Of a stretch of 64,000 bases of DNA, positions 36,629 to 45,543 are shown in pieces. The translations under genes and the position numbers were made by a program. The notes under the pieces are model-generated. The model was not told where the DNA came from. It made no database searches and saw nothing but the letters and a program-made list of their open reading frames with translations. The stretch is taken from NCBI RefSeq assembly GCF_025998815.1, contig NZ_AP026678.1:3038001-3102000 (forward strand), given 5' to 3'. Position 1 is the first letter of the stretch. Each line of letters begins with the position of its first letter. Source of the DNA: Ignavibacterium sp. (lineage in GTDB: Bacteria; Bacteroidota; Ignavibacteria; Ignavibacteriales; Ignavibacteriaceae).

Positions 36629-36660
36629 AGAGCTGGCAGAGATGTCAGCTCTTTTTATTT
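36629..36660 (+). terminator. Rho-independent terminator behind pilin
   Basis: Stem agagctg (36629-36635) / cagctct (36646-36652), extendable by two pairs, with a 6-base loop, followed by tttttattt. It lies 21 bases behind the pilin stop. Confidence 0.85.
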
Positions 36661-36934
36661 TAAACTTGCAGTAATTTTTCATAATTATCTGGATAAGTCA
36701 TCTGAGCTGAAGATAGTTGAAGTTAAATTTATTTCTTTTCAATTAACTATAAGAAAAAAATCAACATGTTTTGAAGTGTATTGCAAGAATTTTTTACACT
36801 ATCGTTTCTTTTTTGCATATCACTTTTTAAAATCCGATTAAAAAGCTATCGATTATTTAATACAAAAAACGCATTTAAATTCTGGAACTATATTTGACAC
36901 TTGTGTAGATAATAAAAACAAACACGAGTGAGAA
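36661..36934. other. Intergenic region between pilin and pilC
   Basis: Together with the terminator this makes a 327-bp gap. It is AT-rich without a gene. A sigma-54-like motif lies at 36883-36898; nothing else is evident. Confidence 0.5.
36883..36898 (+). promoter_or_regulatory. Possible sigma-54-type promoter before pilC
   Basis: TGGAAC-TATAT-TTGAC has the spacing of the -24/-12 consensus TGGCAC-N5-TTGCA, but the -12 GC is GA. It lies 37 bases before the pilC ATG. An NtrC-type activator is encoded in this window. Confidence 0.3.
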
Positions 36935-38317
36935 ATGGTTGAATTCAAATTTACAGCTCAAAAAGTCAACGGCCAGACAATAACCGGTACACTCTCTCTG
37001 CTAATGCACTTAGTGAAGGTAAGAAAAAACTTTCCGCCCTTGCTGAGAAGAATCAATTAAAAGTTCTTTCAATTGAAAAGAAGAGAACTTTCTTATATAA
37101 AGCCCAAAAAGGAAATGACAAGCCAATTAAAGGTGAACAGAAAGCATTCAACAAAAAGGAAGTTGAGGATGCTTTGACCAGACTTGGTTACAAAGTAATT
37201 TCTGTTAACCAAAAGCTGATAGATCTTCAGGCAAAGCCACCAGTTCAGGAAATAGTTACCTTTGTAAAAATCAGTGCTGAACTATTAGAGCAAAAACTTT
37301 CCTATGGTGAAATTCTGAACCTGCTTATTAATGATACTCAGAATGCAACTCTCAAAAACACTCTAAAAGAAATTAATAACGAACTTAAAAAAGGTGCTGA
37401 CAGCCAGGTTACATTTTTAAAGTATCAGGATGTATTTGGTAAGTTTACTGCTTATATGCTTGGCCTTGCTTCAAAGTCTGGTAATATGACTGAGATTTAT
37501 AAAGCTACAGCAAAGTTTCTTGAGCGAAGACAGGAGTTCAGGAAAAACTTAAGAAGCGCTCTTATCACTCCTATTAGTTACTGTGTTTGTTTTATTCCTG
37601 GCTGTTATTTTCTATGTCGGATATATCTTTCCCTGAAACAGCAAAGTTGTTTGTTCGCTTCGGAGTTGAGTTACCCCCTATGACTGCTTTTACATTAAAG
37701 ATTAGTGATTTTTTGATTGAGAATCCTTATCTTGTGGCCGCTTTTATGATAATTCCGCCGGTTGCACTTGTTTTATTTTTCACGTACAGATAAAGGTGCG
37801 TACTTGATCGATAAATGGATTTTGACATTACCGGTTATCGGTCCATCTGATTCACAAAACATTAATCGAAGTTTTCTGTCGTGTTTTCTATGCCTTGTAT
37901 ACAGTGGTTCGGCAGAAAGTATTGAACCTATAAGAATTGCTGCAGAGGCTGCCGGTAACAGATACTTTGAAGACAGAATTAAAAATGTTGCTATTCCTCT
38001 TATGATTAAAAAAGGTGTTGGAGTTACAGAAGCATTCGAAGCTTCAGGTGTATTTACTGAAACTGCATTGTCAAGATTTCACTCAGGTGAGGAAACCGGA
38101 ACCATTAAGAATACGGCATTGCAGCTTAGCAAATTACTATGAAGCTGAGACAGTCTATAAACTCAAAAACTTAATTGAACTTATTCAGGTTGCCATTGCT
38201 ATGATAATAATGGTTGTTATGATTGCATTGACTTTAGTGTCCGCAGAAACTGCAACCGTAAGACCTAAAACCCCCGGAACAGCATCAGTAACAACTAATA
38301 CGGAATTCAGAGTCAGC
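36935..38317 (+). pseudogene. pilC: Type IV pilus inner-membrane platform protein PilC (GspF family), frameshifted
   Basis: Translation from ATG 36935 (MVEFKFTAQKVNGQTITGTL) must change frame at about 36997 (a CTCTCT run is 2 bases too long), 37573 (2 bases missing), 37634, 37775 and 38127 (one extra each) to recover a full GspF protein. Visible parts are VTFVKISAELLEQKLSYGE, LASKSGNMTEIYKATAKFL, then TDKGAYLIDKWILTLPVIGP, SGVFTETALSRFHSGEETG and a final helix IELIQVAIAMIIMVVMIAL. PilC is the membrane platform for the assembly ATPase. After the last helix the frame runs without a stop into pilB, so another indel is likely or the two are fused. The end given is only the base before the pilB start. 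Confidence 0.82.
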
Positions 38318-40111
38318 ATGATTGATACAAATCTCGAGATGAGCGACAAAATCGGTTATCTCCTTTACAAAAAGGGGATAATCGATGCTCAGACACTTGA
38401 GAGGGCTATTAACGCCAAGAACAATGATAAAAGCAAAGTCAAAAGAAATCTTGCGCAGATACTTGTGCAGGATTTTGGTTATGATCACGATGTAATTTTC
38501 CGTGAAGTTGCAATTCTATATGCTTTCCGTGAATTAGATACCAAGCCTGAAGAAATACCGGAAAGTCGTTTACAATTAATTCGGAATCTAATTGAAAGTG
38601 GTGGAGAAAACTTAAAGAAGATGATGCTTGATCATGGCGTCATTCCTTTTATGTTTGATGATAAAAATCGTGATAAACTTATACTTGCTGCAACCGATCC
38701 GACTGACAGAGAAATTGCTAAAATTGCTTTTGGTTTAAATGCTAAAAAACATGAAGTAATCTTCATTAAGAAAAAAGATTACGATAAACTAATCAATATA
38801 ATTCTCCCACCTGAAAATGAATTCCTGAAGGAACTTGAAAAAGAACAGCAGGAATTTCTTGAAGCGCCCGTTGATGACAGTGGTATTGATGAACAGGAAC
38901 TTGAAGCTGAAATAAATAGAAGTGCTCTTATAAATCTTGTTGAAGGTGCTTTGATTGAAGGAGTTAGAAAAGGTGCAAGTGATATACACTTCATTCCTCG
39001 CTCCGGAAATAAAACAGATATTATGTTCAGAATTGATGGAAACTTACAGTTATGGCACACACAGGAAAATACTTTACCAGAAGCTGTTGTAGCTGTAGTT
39101 AAAGACCGTTCAAAAGGTATGGACAGATTTGAAAGAGAAATGGCGCAGGATGGATTTATACAAAGAGAGATTGATAATCATATTATAAGATTTCGTGTTT
39201 CTATTCTTCCAATGGTTGGCACTGAACTTAAAAACAAATTTGAAAGTGTTGTAATAAGAATACTTGATGACAGAAAAGTTATTAAGGATTTAGATAAATT
39301 AGGTCTGGCGGGCTACGCCAGAAAGGCATTTGAAAAAGCCATCAACGAACCACAGGGAATGGTAATCTTAACCGGTCCTACGGGAAGTGGTAAAAGTACT
39401 ACATTAGTTGCAGCTTTGTACCAGGTAATCACCCCAGAAGTGAATGTGCTTACTGTAGAAGATCCTGTTGAATATGTAATAGAAGGTGCGCGACAATTAA
39501 AGATTGGATTCAAGATGAACTTTGAGCAAGCGATAAGGTCTATACTTCGTCATGATCCTGATATTGTATTAGTTGGTGAGATGAGAGATAGAGAGACCGC
39601 TGAGACCGCTATAAAACTTGCTAATACAGGTCACTTAACATTTTCCACACTCCACACGAACGATGCTCCAAGCGCTGTATCAAGATTGTATAAAATGGGC
39701 ATTGAGCCATTCTTAATTGCCTATGCAATTAATCTTATTGTTGCTCAACGACTTATCAGAAGACTTTGCAATAACTGTAAAAAGAAAGTTGTAAACTTCG
39801 ACGAAGATTTAATGCAGGCAGCTGGTTTAAATATTGCTGAATGGAGAAATTATACAATCTATCAGGCAGTTGGTTGCGATCAGTGTAATCATACTGGATA
39901 TAAAGGAAGAATTGCCATTCACGAAGCATTATATTTTACAAAAGAGATAAGACATATTATAGTTAAAGCAGGTGAAGAAGTTGATGAAGAAAAAATTCGT
40001 GAACAGGCAAGAAAAGATGGAACACTCACCTTGAGGGAAGCCGGCTTAGAGAAAGTTAAAATGGGTTTAACATCGATTGAAGAAGTTCTGGCAAATACAA
40101 CAGAACAGTAA
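38318..40111 (+). CDS. pilB: Type IV pilus assembly ATPase PilB (GspE family)
   Basis: This 597-aa ATPase has an N-terminal GspE-N/MshEN-like domain (MSDKIGYLLYKKGIIDAQTL). The nucleotide-binding domain carries Walker A GPTGSGKST (about residue 349), an Asp box, Walker B LVGEMRDRETAETA and a His box. The zinc-type Cys pairs CNNCKK and CDQCNHTGYKGR mark extension ATPases rather than retraction ATPases. I set the start at ATG 38318 because the family's N-terminal domain begins there. Upstream codons in frame belong to the frameshifted pilC. Confidence 0.92.
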   Translation: MIDTNLEMSDKIGYLLYKKGIIDAQTLERAINAKNNDKSKVKRNLAQILVQDFGYDHDVIFREVAILYAFRELDTKPEEIPESRLQLIRNLIESGGENLKKMMLDHGVIPFMFDDKNRDKLILAATDPTDREIAKIAFGLNAKKHEVIFIKKKDYDKLINIILPPENEFLKELEKEQQEFLEAPVDDSGIDEQELEAEINRSALINLVEGALIEGVRKGASDIHFIPRSGNKTDIMFRIDGNLQLWHTQENTLPEAVVAVVKDRSKGMDRFEREMAQDGFIQREIDNHIIRFRVSILPMVGTELKNKFESVVIRILDDRKVIKDLDKLGLAGYARKAFEKAINEPQGMVILTGPTGSGKSTTLVAALYQVITPEVNVLTVEDPVEYVIEGARQLKIGFKMNFEQAIRSILRHDPDIVLVGEMRDRETAETAIKLANTGHLTFSTLHTNDAPSAVSRLYKMGIEPFLIAYAINLIVAQRLIRRLCNNCKKKVVNFDEDLMQAAGLNIAEWRNYTIYQAVGCDQCNHTGYKGRIAIHEALYFTKEIRHIIVKAGEEVDEEKIREQARKDGTLTLREAGLEKVKMGLTSIEEVLANTTEQ

Positions 40112-40255
40112 AATTTTATTGCACCTTGTAAAAATTACCTTACATTTAAGGATAACTGAATAAAAAAAATTCTAAAAGTAACTAAAACTTTTTCCTAAGT
40201 CTGGTATAGTTTTATATATAATATTATATATGTAAAATAAATTTTAGGGAGTATT

Positions 40256-41482
40256 GTGAACGTTCAAGAAGAAAAAAAAGTACTTGAAGTTTTCTGCAGA
40301 ACAATTCCCGAAGGCTTGTTTGGTCCTGATCGTGTTCATTATATAATAGAGAATATCGACAAGATTAAAGATCAGGATAAAATACTTCTCCGTAAACTTT
40401 TCAATAAATTTCTCACTAGTATGATTGAGCGCGATGCTTCAGATATTGAAGTCGGTGGTCATGGTAATTGCGGTTATATCTGGATGAGAGTCTATGGTAA
40501 TAAAGAAAGAGCAAAGGACCTCCCGCAATTTTCAGACGATGAAGCAGCAACAATTATAATTAACCTTCTGAATACTAATCAAAGAAAACACCTTTGGGAA
40601 AATAAAAACCTGGATTTCAGTTACACTTTTCTTTATGAAAGAAGAAATGTAAATGTAAGATTCAGAGCAGATGCTTATTTTGATCTGGATACTTTGACTC
40701 TGAATATGAGAGCAATTAACCAGACAATAAGACCACTTGCGAGTTTAGAGTTTCATCCAAATGTGGTCCGGACAATGAGCCATGGTTATATTAAATTTGG
40801 TTTATCTCTGATTACAGGTATAACTGGTTCCGGTAAATCAACAACACTTGATTCTATTGTTGATCATCATAATAAATTTGACCCTTGTCATATCATAATA
40901 ATTGCAGCGCCTATTGAATATGTTCACACTTCAAATGTTTCGTTGATTAAACATCGTGAAGTAGGAAGAGATGTTGCAACATTTAAAGATGGAATTGTAC
41001 AGGCATTAAGACAAGATCCTGATATTATAATCGTTGGTGAAATGAGAGACCCGGATACTATTATGGCTGCTCTCGAAGTAACCGACACAGGTCATAAAGT
41101 ATTTTCAACATTACATACTTCTTCTGCCGTTGAATCCATCGACAGAATTATAGCAGAAGTTCATCCTACAGAACAGGAGCGTGTGCGAAACAGATTAGCT
41201 GATGTACTTATTTCAATCGTATCACAGAAACTTGTTCCGAGTCTGGATGGTAAGCGAGTTCTTGCAAAAGAAGTACTTATTGTTACCCCGAGTGTTAAAG
41301 CAGCAATAAAAAATAATAACACAAGTGAAATTTATATGATGATGAATCAGGGTGGCGCACAGGGAATGATCACTATGGAACAAGATTTAAAGAGATTATA
41401 TTTGGAGAAGAAAATTTCTTTGGAAACAGCAATTACTTACGCAAACAACAAAACAAGAATTCATCAAATACTAGCAGCATAA
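40256..41482 (+). CDS. pilT: PilT-like retraction ATPase
   Basis: This 408-aa protein starts at GTG 40256 behind a strong RBS (aggga). Motifs are Walker A GITGSGKST (about 198), Asp-box AAPIEYVH, Walker B IVGEMRDPDTIMAALE and the His box STLHT. No Cys pairs are seen, which fits PilT/PilU. It is longer than typical PilT (about 350 aa) because of an N-terminal extension of about 50 residues. Retraction of pili, hence twitching motility, is expected. It lies 4 bp before the pilM-pilN fusion. Confidence 0.88.
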   Translation: MNVQEEKKVLEVFCRTIPEGLFGPDRVHYIIENIDKIKDQDKILLRKLFNKFLTSMIERDASDIEVGGHGNCGYIWMRVYGNKERAKDLPQFSDDEAATIIINLLNTNQRKHLWENKNLDFSYTFLYERRNVNVRFRADAYFDLDTLTLNMRAINQTIRPLASLEFHPNVVRTMSHGYIKFGLSLITGITGSGKSTTLDSIVDHHNKFDPCHIIIIAAPIEYVHTSNVSLIKHREVGRDVATFKDGIVQALRQDPDIIIVGEMRDPDTIMAALEVTDTGHKVFSTLHTSSAVESIDRIIAEVHPTEQERVRNRLADVLISIVSQKLVPSLDGKRVLAKEVLIVTPSVKAAIKNNNTSEIYMMMNQGGAQGMITMEQDLKRLYLEKKISLETAITYANNKTRIHQILAA

Positions 41483-41485
41483 AAA

Positions 41486-43042
41486 ATGAAGACAATCGCC
41501 TGCATATATTGCGAAGGCAACGATACAAAACTTGCAGTCGTGACTAAAGAAAAAGGAAGTACGAAGCTTAAAGTGCTTAGTACTGCCGCAGTTGATGTTG
41601 TGTCTCCTAAAGTTGGAACAGAATCAACTACCCCCTTTAGTCTCGATACAGAAGGACTTCAACTTGAAGGGATTGATTCAAATCCTGAAGCAGCAGCAGG
41701 ATTAATCGGTGAAGCAGATTCTCCGAGCATCATTGCGATGGCTCAGGCATTTAAGAATATCAATCCTGCGAAAGTTGAATTCATCCCGGCACTTACAGAA
41801 CCTGCCATTTTCTATCATACTTATGAGGGAAGAAAAGACCTTAAACCTCAGAAAATTATTGAGTCTTTGATTAATGAAATCAGAGATTCAAAAAATATTA
41901 ATGTGGAGAAAGGCAGTATTGACTATACAGAACTTTCCGACGGTGGTTTACTTGCAGCATTCGTCGACGGACAAGTTGCTTGTGTAAATCTGATCAACGG
42001 AATTGCAAATCATTTCGGCAAGAAGTTCTTCAAAGTGCCTACAATTAAAAGTGCCGATGTTGCACTTGCTTACTATGTGGCTAAACGCAAAAAATTCTTC
42101 CCGGATGATCAAAGTCTGATTGTCTATATCGGGAAAGAATACAGTAAATTAATTTTCTTACACGGAAGAAAATTAAAACACATCGGAACTACACTTGATA
42201 TAGGTACACTTAATCTTCATACTTACGATGTTTACTTCTCAAAAATACTTCTTGAGATGGAAACAGGTGGTGTATCATCACTTGATAATATTATCGTTTG
42301 TGGTGAAGATGATTCTGAAAATCTTATTCTATCTTTCTATGGTACATTTCCCGAAGCAAATGTAAGTCGTCTTGAGTTTGACGATTTTGACCTTTCTTCA
42401 TTGAATGATGAAGTAAAGAGTAAGATTTCTTCTTTCAGTGTTCCGATGGCAATTGCCACCGAATATTTTGATGAACTTGCTAAAGAACATAAAGGAATAA
42501 ATCTTCTTCCAAAGTACATTTCTGAAGAGCAGAAGTTCTTCCAGTTTTCCTGGCACAGTTTCGCAGTCTTACCTTTATTATTCTTAGCTCCATTTTTGAT
42601 TACACTAAAAGTATTGCAGAATAATAAAGATGCTGCTCAGATGGATCAGGAAATAACTCAGAAGACTTTGCTGTTAAGGCAGAATGAAGAAGTTCTATCC
42701 AGGATTGCAGAACTTGAAGGAAAGATTAACAGCTTTGATCAAACAGTTGCTATTCTTGACTCAGCTTCTGCTGGTGCGGGTGTATGGCACGAAGTAATAA
42801 GTGATATTTCTACATTTGCAGGAAGAAAGCAGAACTTATGGCTTTCAAGAATTTCCAAGGATGATGGTCCGACCGTTTTACTTGAAGGATACGGCCTTGA
42901 CAGACCTGCACTTAGTGAGTTCGCAACTAACCTGGAATCAGCAACTCTCAAGAGTGTTCTTTATGAACCGCTTAGAGAGCAAAATGCATATAAATTCAAT
43001 ATAATTTTTGATATATCATCATACCCGAAGAAACATGAATAA
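41486..43042 (+). CDS. PilM-PilN-like fusion protein of the pilus alignment complex
   Basis: This 518-aa protein has an N-terminal cytoplasmic actin-like (PilM/GspL) domain of about 340 residues, with LIVYIGKEYSKLIFLHGRKL as the second phosphate-loop region and NIIVCGEDD as the adenosine part. A single membrane helix follows (about 355-372, VLPLLFLAPFLITLKVL), then a periplasmic coiled coil and ferredoxin-like PilN domain. In most bacteria these are separate proteins that link the platform to the secretin. The assignment is from architecture and position; sequence similarity to PilM is weak by eye. Confidence 0.72.
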   Translation: MKTIACIYCEGNDTKLAVVTKEKGSTKLKVLSTAAVDVVSPKVGTESTTPFSLDTEGLQLEGIDSNPEAAAGLIGEADSPSIIAMAQAFKNINPAKVEFIPALTEPAIFYHTYEGRKDLKPQKIIESLINEIRDSKNINVEKGSIDYTELSDGGLLAAFVDGQVACVNLINGIANHFGKKFFKVPTIKSADVALAYYVAKRKKFFPDDQSLIVYIGKEYSKLIFLHGRKLKHIGTTLDIGTLNLHTYDVYFSKILLEMETGGVSSLDNIIVCGEDDSENLILSFYGTFPEANVSRLEFDDFDLSSLNDEVKSKISSFSVPMAIATEYFDELAKEHKGINLLPKYISEEQKFFQFSWHSFAVLPLLFLAPFLITLKVLQNNKDAAQMDQEITQKTLLLRQNEEVLSRIAELEGKINSFDQTVAILDSASAGAGVWHEVISDISTFAGRKQNLWLSRISKDDGPTVLLEGYGLDRPALSEFATNLESATLKSVLYEPLREQNAYKFNIIFDISSYPKKHE

Positions 43043-43925
43043 AAAACTACGAAGCACTCTGGTTCTTCTTGGTCTTCTTGTTATAATAGTTGCAGCGGGA
43101 CTAATTTATCTTATTTTTATCCAGGGCAAAAAGCTGGATGAAAAAAGAGAAAAACTTAAAGAGCTTAACGCAAAGGTGATTGACCCTGTTGAGCTTAACA
43201 ACCGCTATATGGAATTAGCAAAAAGATCAGCAGAACTGGACTCGATACTTGCAAACCGGAAATTCAACATTCCACAAAATCTATCATCTATAAAGTTCTT
43301 TAACTTTATTAATGGTATCATTGCTGGTTTTTCGGACCAGACACAAGTGAATGTTGAATATCTAGACCAAAAACAGGATAAAGAGTTTATAACTCATTCC
43401 TATAAACTTTCGGGTTTTGGTTACTTCAACGAAGTGTACAGATTAATTTATGCAATCGAACAGAGTAAAGAGTTGAAGAAAATCAAAACTATAAGTTTCG
43501 GAAACCTTGTTAAGACGGATAAAAACCAAAATCCATTGTTCCTTGTAAATTTTACAATGGATGTTGTGGCATATTTTTCCACCGACAGCAGATTTGCACC
43601 TGCTGTGCCTGTTGAAAACAATCTTGGAACTGGTCAAATTTATGATGCATTCTTCCCGTTGATCAGGAATGAGATTCCGCCTAATGTTGATGGTTTACTT
43701 GATGTTCAGGGTGCAAGATTGCTTGCATTAATTCCTGAGGGTGCTTTCATAGCTGACACTAAAGGTAATACTTATCTTGTTTGGGAAGGTGAGCAGGTTT
43801 ATCTGGGTTATCTTACTAAAATTGATTATCAGAACAGCAAAGTCAGCTTCGTTCTTAATAAAGGTGGTATAATAGAAAATGTAGATCTTGAATTAGATCG
43901 TTCAGAGTTTAATAAGAAAAAATAA
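43035..43925 (+). CDS. PilO-like protein with PilP-like C-terminal domain
   Basis: Starting at ATG 43035 (MNKKLRSTLVLLGLL), the 296-aa protein has one N-terminal membrane helix and a coiled coil (KLDEKREKLKELNAK). A PilO-type ferredoxin domain follows (about 70-190). The C-terminal 75 residues, with VWEGEQVYLGYLTKIDYQNS and FVLNKGGIIENVDLEL, resemble the beta domain of PilP. It overlaps the PilM-PilN gene by 8 bases. A PilO-PilP fusion is inferred; it would complete the alignment complex in two genes. Confidence 0.68.
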   Translation: MNKKLRSTLVLLGLLVIIVAAGLIYLIFIQGKKLDEKREKLKELNAKVIDPVELNNRYMELAKRSAELDSILANRKFNIPQNLSSIKFFNFINGIIAGFSDQTQVNVEYLDQKQDKEFITHSYKLSGFGYFNEVYRLIYAIEQSKELKKIKTISFGNLVKTDKNQNPLFLVNFTMDVVAYFSTDSRFAPAVPVENNLGTGQIYDAFFPLIRNEIPPNVDGLLDVQGARLLALIPEGAFIADTKGNTYLVWEGEQVYLGYLTKIDYQNSKVSFVLNKGGIIENVDLELDRSEFNKKK

Positions 43926-43935
43926 GAGAAGTAAA

Positions 43936-45159
43936 ATGAAAACAATAACTTCAATCTTAATCATTGTGTTTGTTTTAATTGGGGATGTTCTCCCACAGCA
44001 GCGTCTTGAAAAACAATTCAAGACTTTCAGAAATCCCGATGAGTTAGTGACTCTTTCTCAGTCACTTCCATTTAATGAAGCAATTGCTTTGTTAAGTAAA
44101 GTGAGTGAAATGACTACCGGAAAGAGAATCGTTTCTACAGTTGATTCTAAAGATCCAATCGGAATTGAAATCGAAGGTATGCCATACGATAAAGCATTAC
44201 TCGTTATTGTTCAATATAATGGTTATATCTTCGAAGAAACTGAAGATGTAATAATTGTAAAGAGACCTGGCGAAGATAAATTAAAATCTTTACCAGAATA
44301 TGCATCCTTTGATACAAGAGAAGTGAAAATTTCTGCTGTCTTTTTTGAAATGAATGTTTCAGAATCTAAGAAAAGAGGAATCGACTGGAAAATATTATTA
44401 TCAAAAGGAGATTGGAATGTTGGTGCTGAATTATTTACTCAGACCACTTCGCAACAACAGCAGCAAACAAGACCACCAGAATTAAACATTACAAGTGAAG
44501 CATCTGGTAAAGTAGGAAGTTTCTTCGGTCAGGCAACCGCTTTGTTCAGATGGTTCGAAGAAGAAAACCTTGGTGAAATCATCGCTAATCCTTCAGTAGT
44601 TGTGAGAGATAAAAATCAGGGAAGAATTCAGGTCGGTTCAGATTTCTCTGTTAGAACCAGAGATTTTGCCGGAAACACTGTTGAAAAGTTCTTCCCAACC
44701 GGAACTATTATTGAAGTTACTCCATATATTTATAATGAGAAGGGAATTGATTATATACTTCTTAAAATCCTTGTTGAAAGAAGTTCATTCTCTCTCAATG
44801 AACAAACGACAGAAATCAGAAAGACTAACGCTTCTACTCAGATTCTTATGCTCAACGGCGAAGAGACCGTTCTTGGTGGGTTGTTTGTTAACGAAGAAAC
44901 TCAGACCAGAAATGGAATTCCTTTCTTGAAAGATTTGCCCGGATGGTTTTTCGGATTAAGATATTTATTCGGGTCGGATCAAACTACCGTTACAAAGAAA
45001 GAACTGGTAATATTACTTAAAGCAGAGTTGCTTCCTACTCTGCAGGAAAGACATAACAATCCAACTTCTGATAATTTAATTCTTAAGGAAAGAGTAGAAT
45101 CAAACAACAGAATTAAATATTATCAGCTCAACGGTACTGAATCAATTGAAAACAGGTAA
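43936..45159 (+). CDS. pilQ: Secretin (PilQ/GspD family), short form
   Basis: This 407-aa protein has a signal peptide (ends about residue 21) and an N0/STN-like domain (LPFNEAIALLSKVSEMTTGK, then GIEIEGMPYDKALLVI). The secretin core follows, with NPSVVVRDKNQGRIQVGS, VTPYIYNEKG, LNGEETVLGGLF and the hallmark GIPFLKDLPGWFFG. It forms the outer-membrane channel for the pilus. It is much shorter than classical PilQ (about 700 aa), with only one N-domain and no AMIN repeats. The 3' end lies 6 bp before a receiver gene. Confidence 0.88.
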   Translation: MKTITSILIIVFVLIGDVLPQQRLEKQFKTFRNPDELVTLSQSLPFNEAIALLSKVSEMTTGKRIVSTVDSKDPIGIEIEGMPYDKALLVIVQYNGYIFEETEDVIIVKRPGEDKLKSLPEYASFDTREVKISAVFFEMNVSESKKRGIDWKILLSKGDWNVGAELFTQTTSQQQQQTRPPELNITSEASGKVGSFFGQATALFRWFEEENLGEIIANPSVVVRDKNQGRIQVGSDFSVRTRDFAGNTVEKFFPTGTIIEVTPYIYNEKGIDYILLKILVERSSFSLNEQTTEIRKTNASTQILMLNGEETVLGGLFVNEETQTRNGIPFLKDLPGWFFGLRYLFGSDQTTVTKKELVILLKAELLPTLQERHNNPTSDNLILKERVESNNRIKYYQLNGTESIENR

Positions 45160-45165
45160 ATTAAA

Positions 45166-45528
45166 ATGGAATCAATTTTGATAGTTGATGATGATGTTAA
45201 TTTATGCAAAGTGCTCAGTGAAGAACTTTCAGAAGTTGGTTACGAAGTAAATTATGTAAATAATGGTTTTGAAGCATTAGATTTTCTGAGAAAAAAATCA
45301 GTTGATCTAATGCTTCTTGACCTTAAAATGCCGGGGATTGATGGTTTTGAAGTGCTGAAAGAGATGGAATATCGTGATCTTAAAGCTAAAGTGATTGTTC
45401 TTACGGCTTATGCTGATGTTAAAAGTGCTATTGATTCAGCTAAAATGGGTGCGAATGATTTCCTCAGCAAACCTTACGATTTTGACGAGCTACTGATTAC
45501 AATCAGAAAAGTACTCCAAAAAGAGTAG
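45166..45528 (+). CDS. Single-domain response regulator
   Basis: This 120-aa receiver domain has an acidic DDD at about 7-9, phospho-Asp in LLDLKMP (about 52), Thr in VLTAY and Lys in FLSKPYD. There is no output domain. It lies between the secretin gene and the large hybrid kinase with 6 and 15 bp gaps, so it is probably part of the pilus operon and could act on pilus function like PilG or CheY-type proteins. Confidence 0.9.
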   Translation: MESILIVDDDVNLCKVLSEELSEVGYEVNYVNNGFEALDFLRKKSVDLMLLDLKMPGIDGFEVLKEMEYRDLKAKVIVLTAYADVKSAIDSAKMGANDFLSKPYDFDELLITIRKVLQKE

Positions 45529-45543
45529 AGATAATGATACCAA

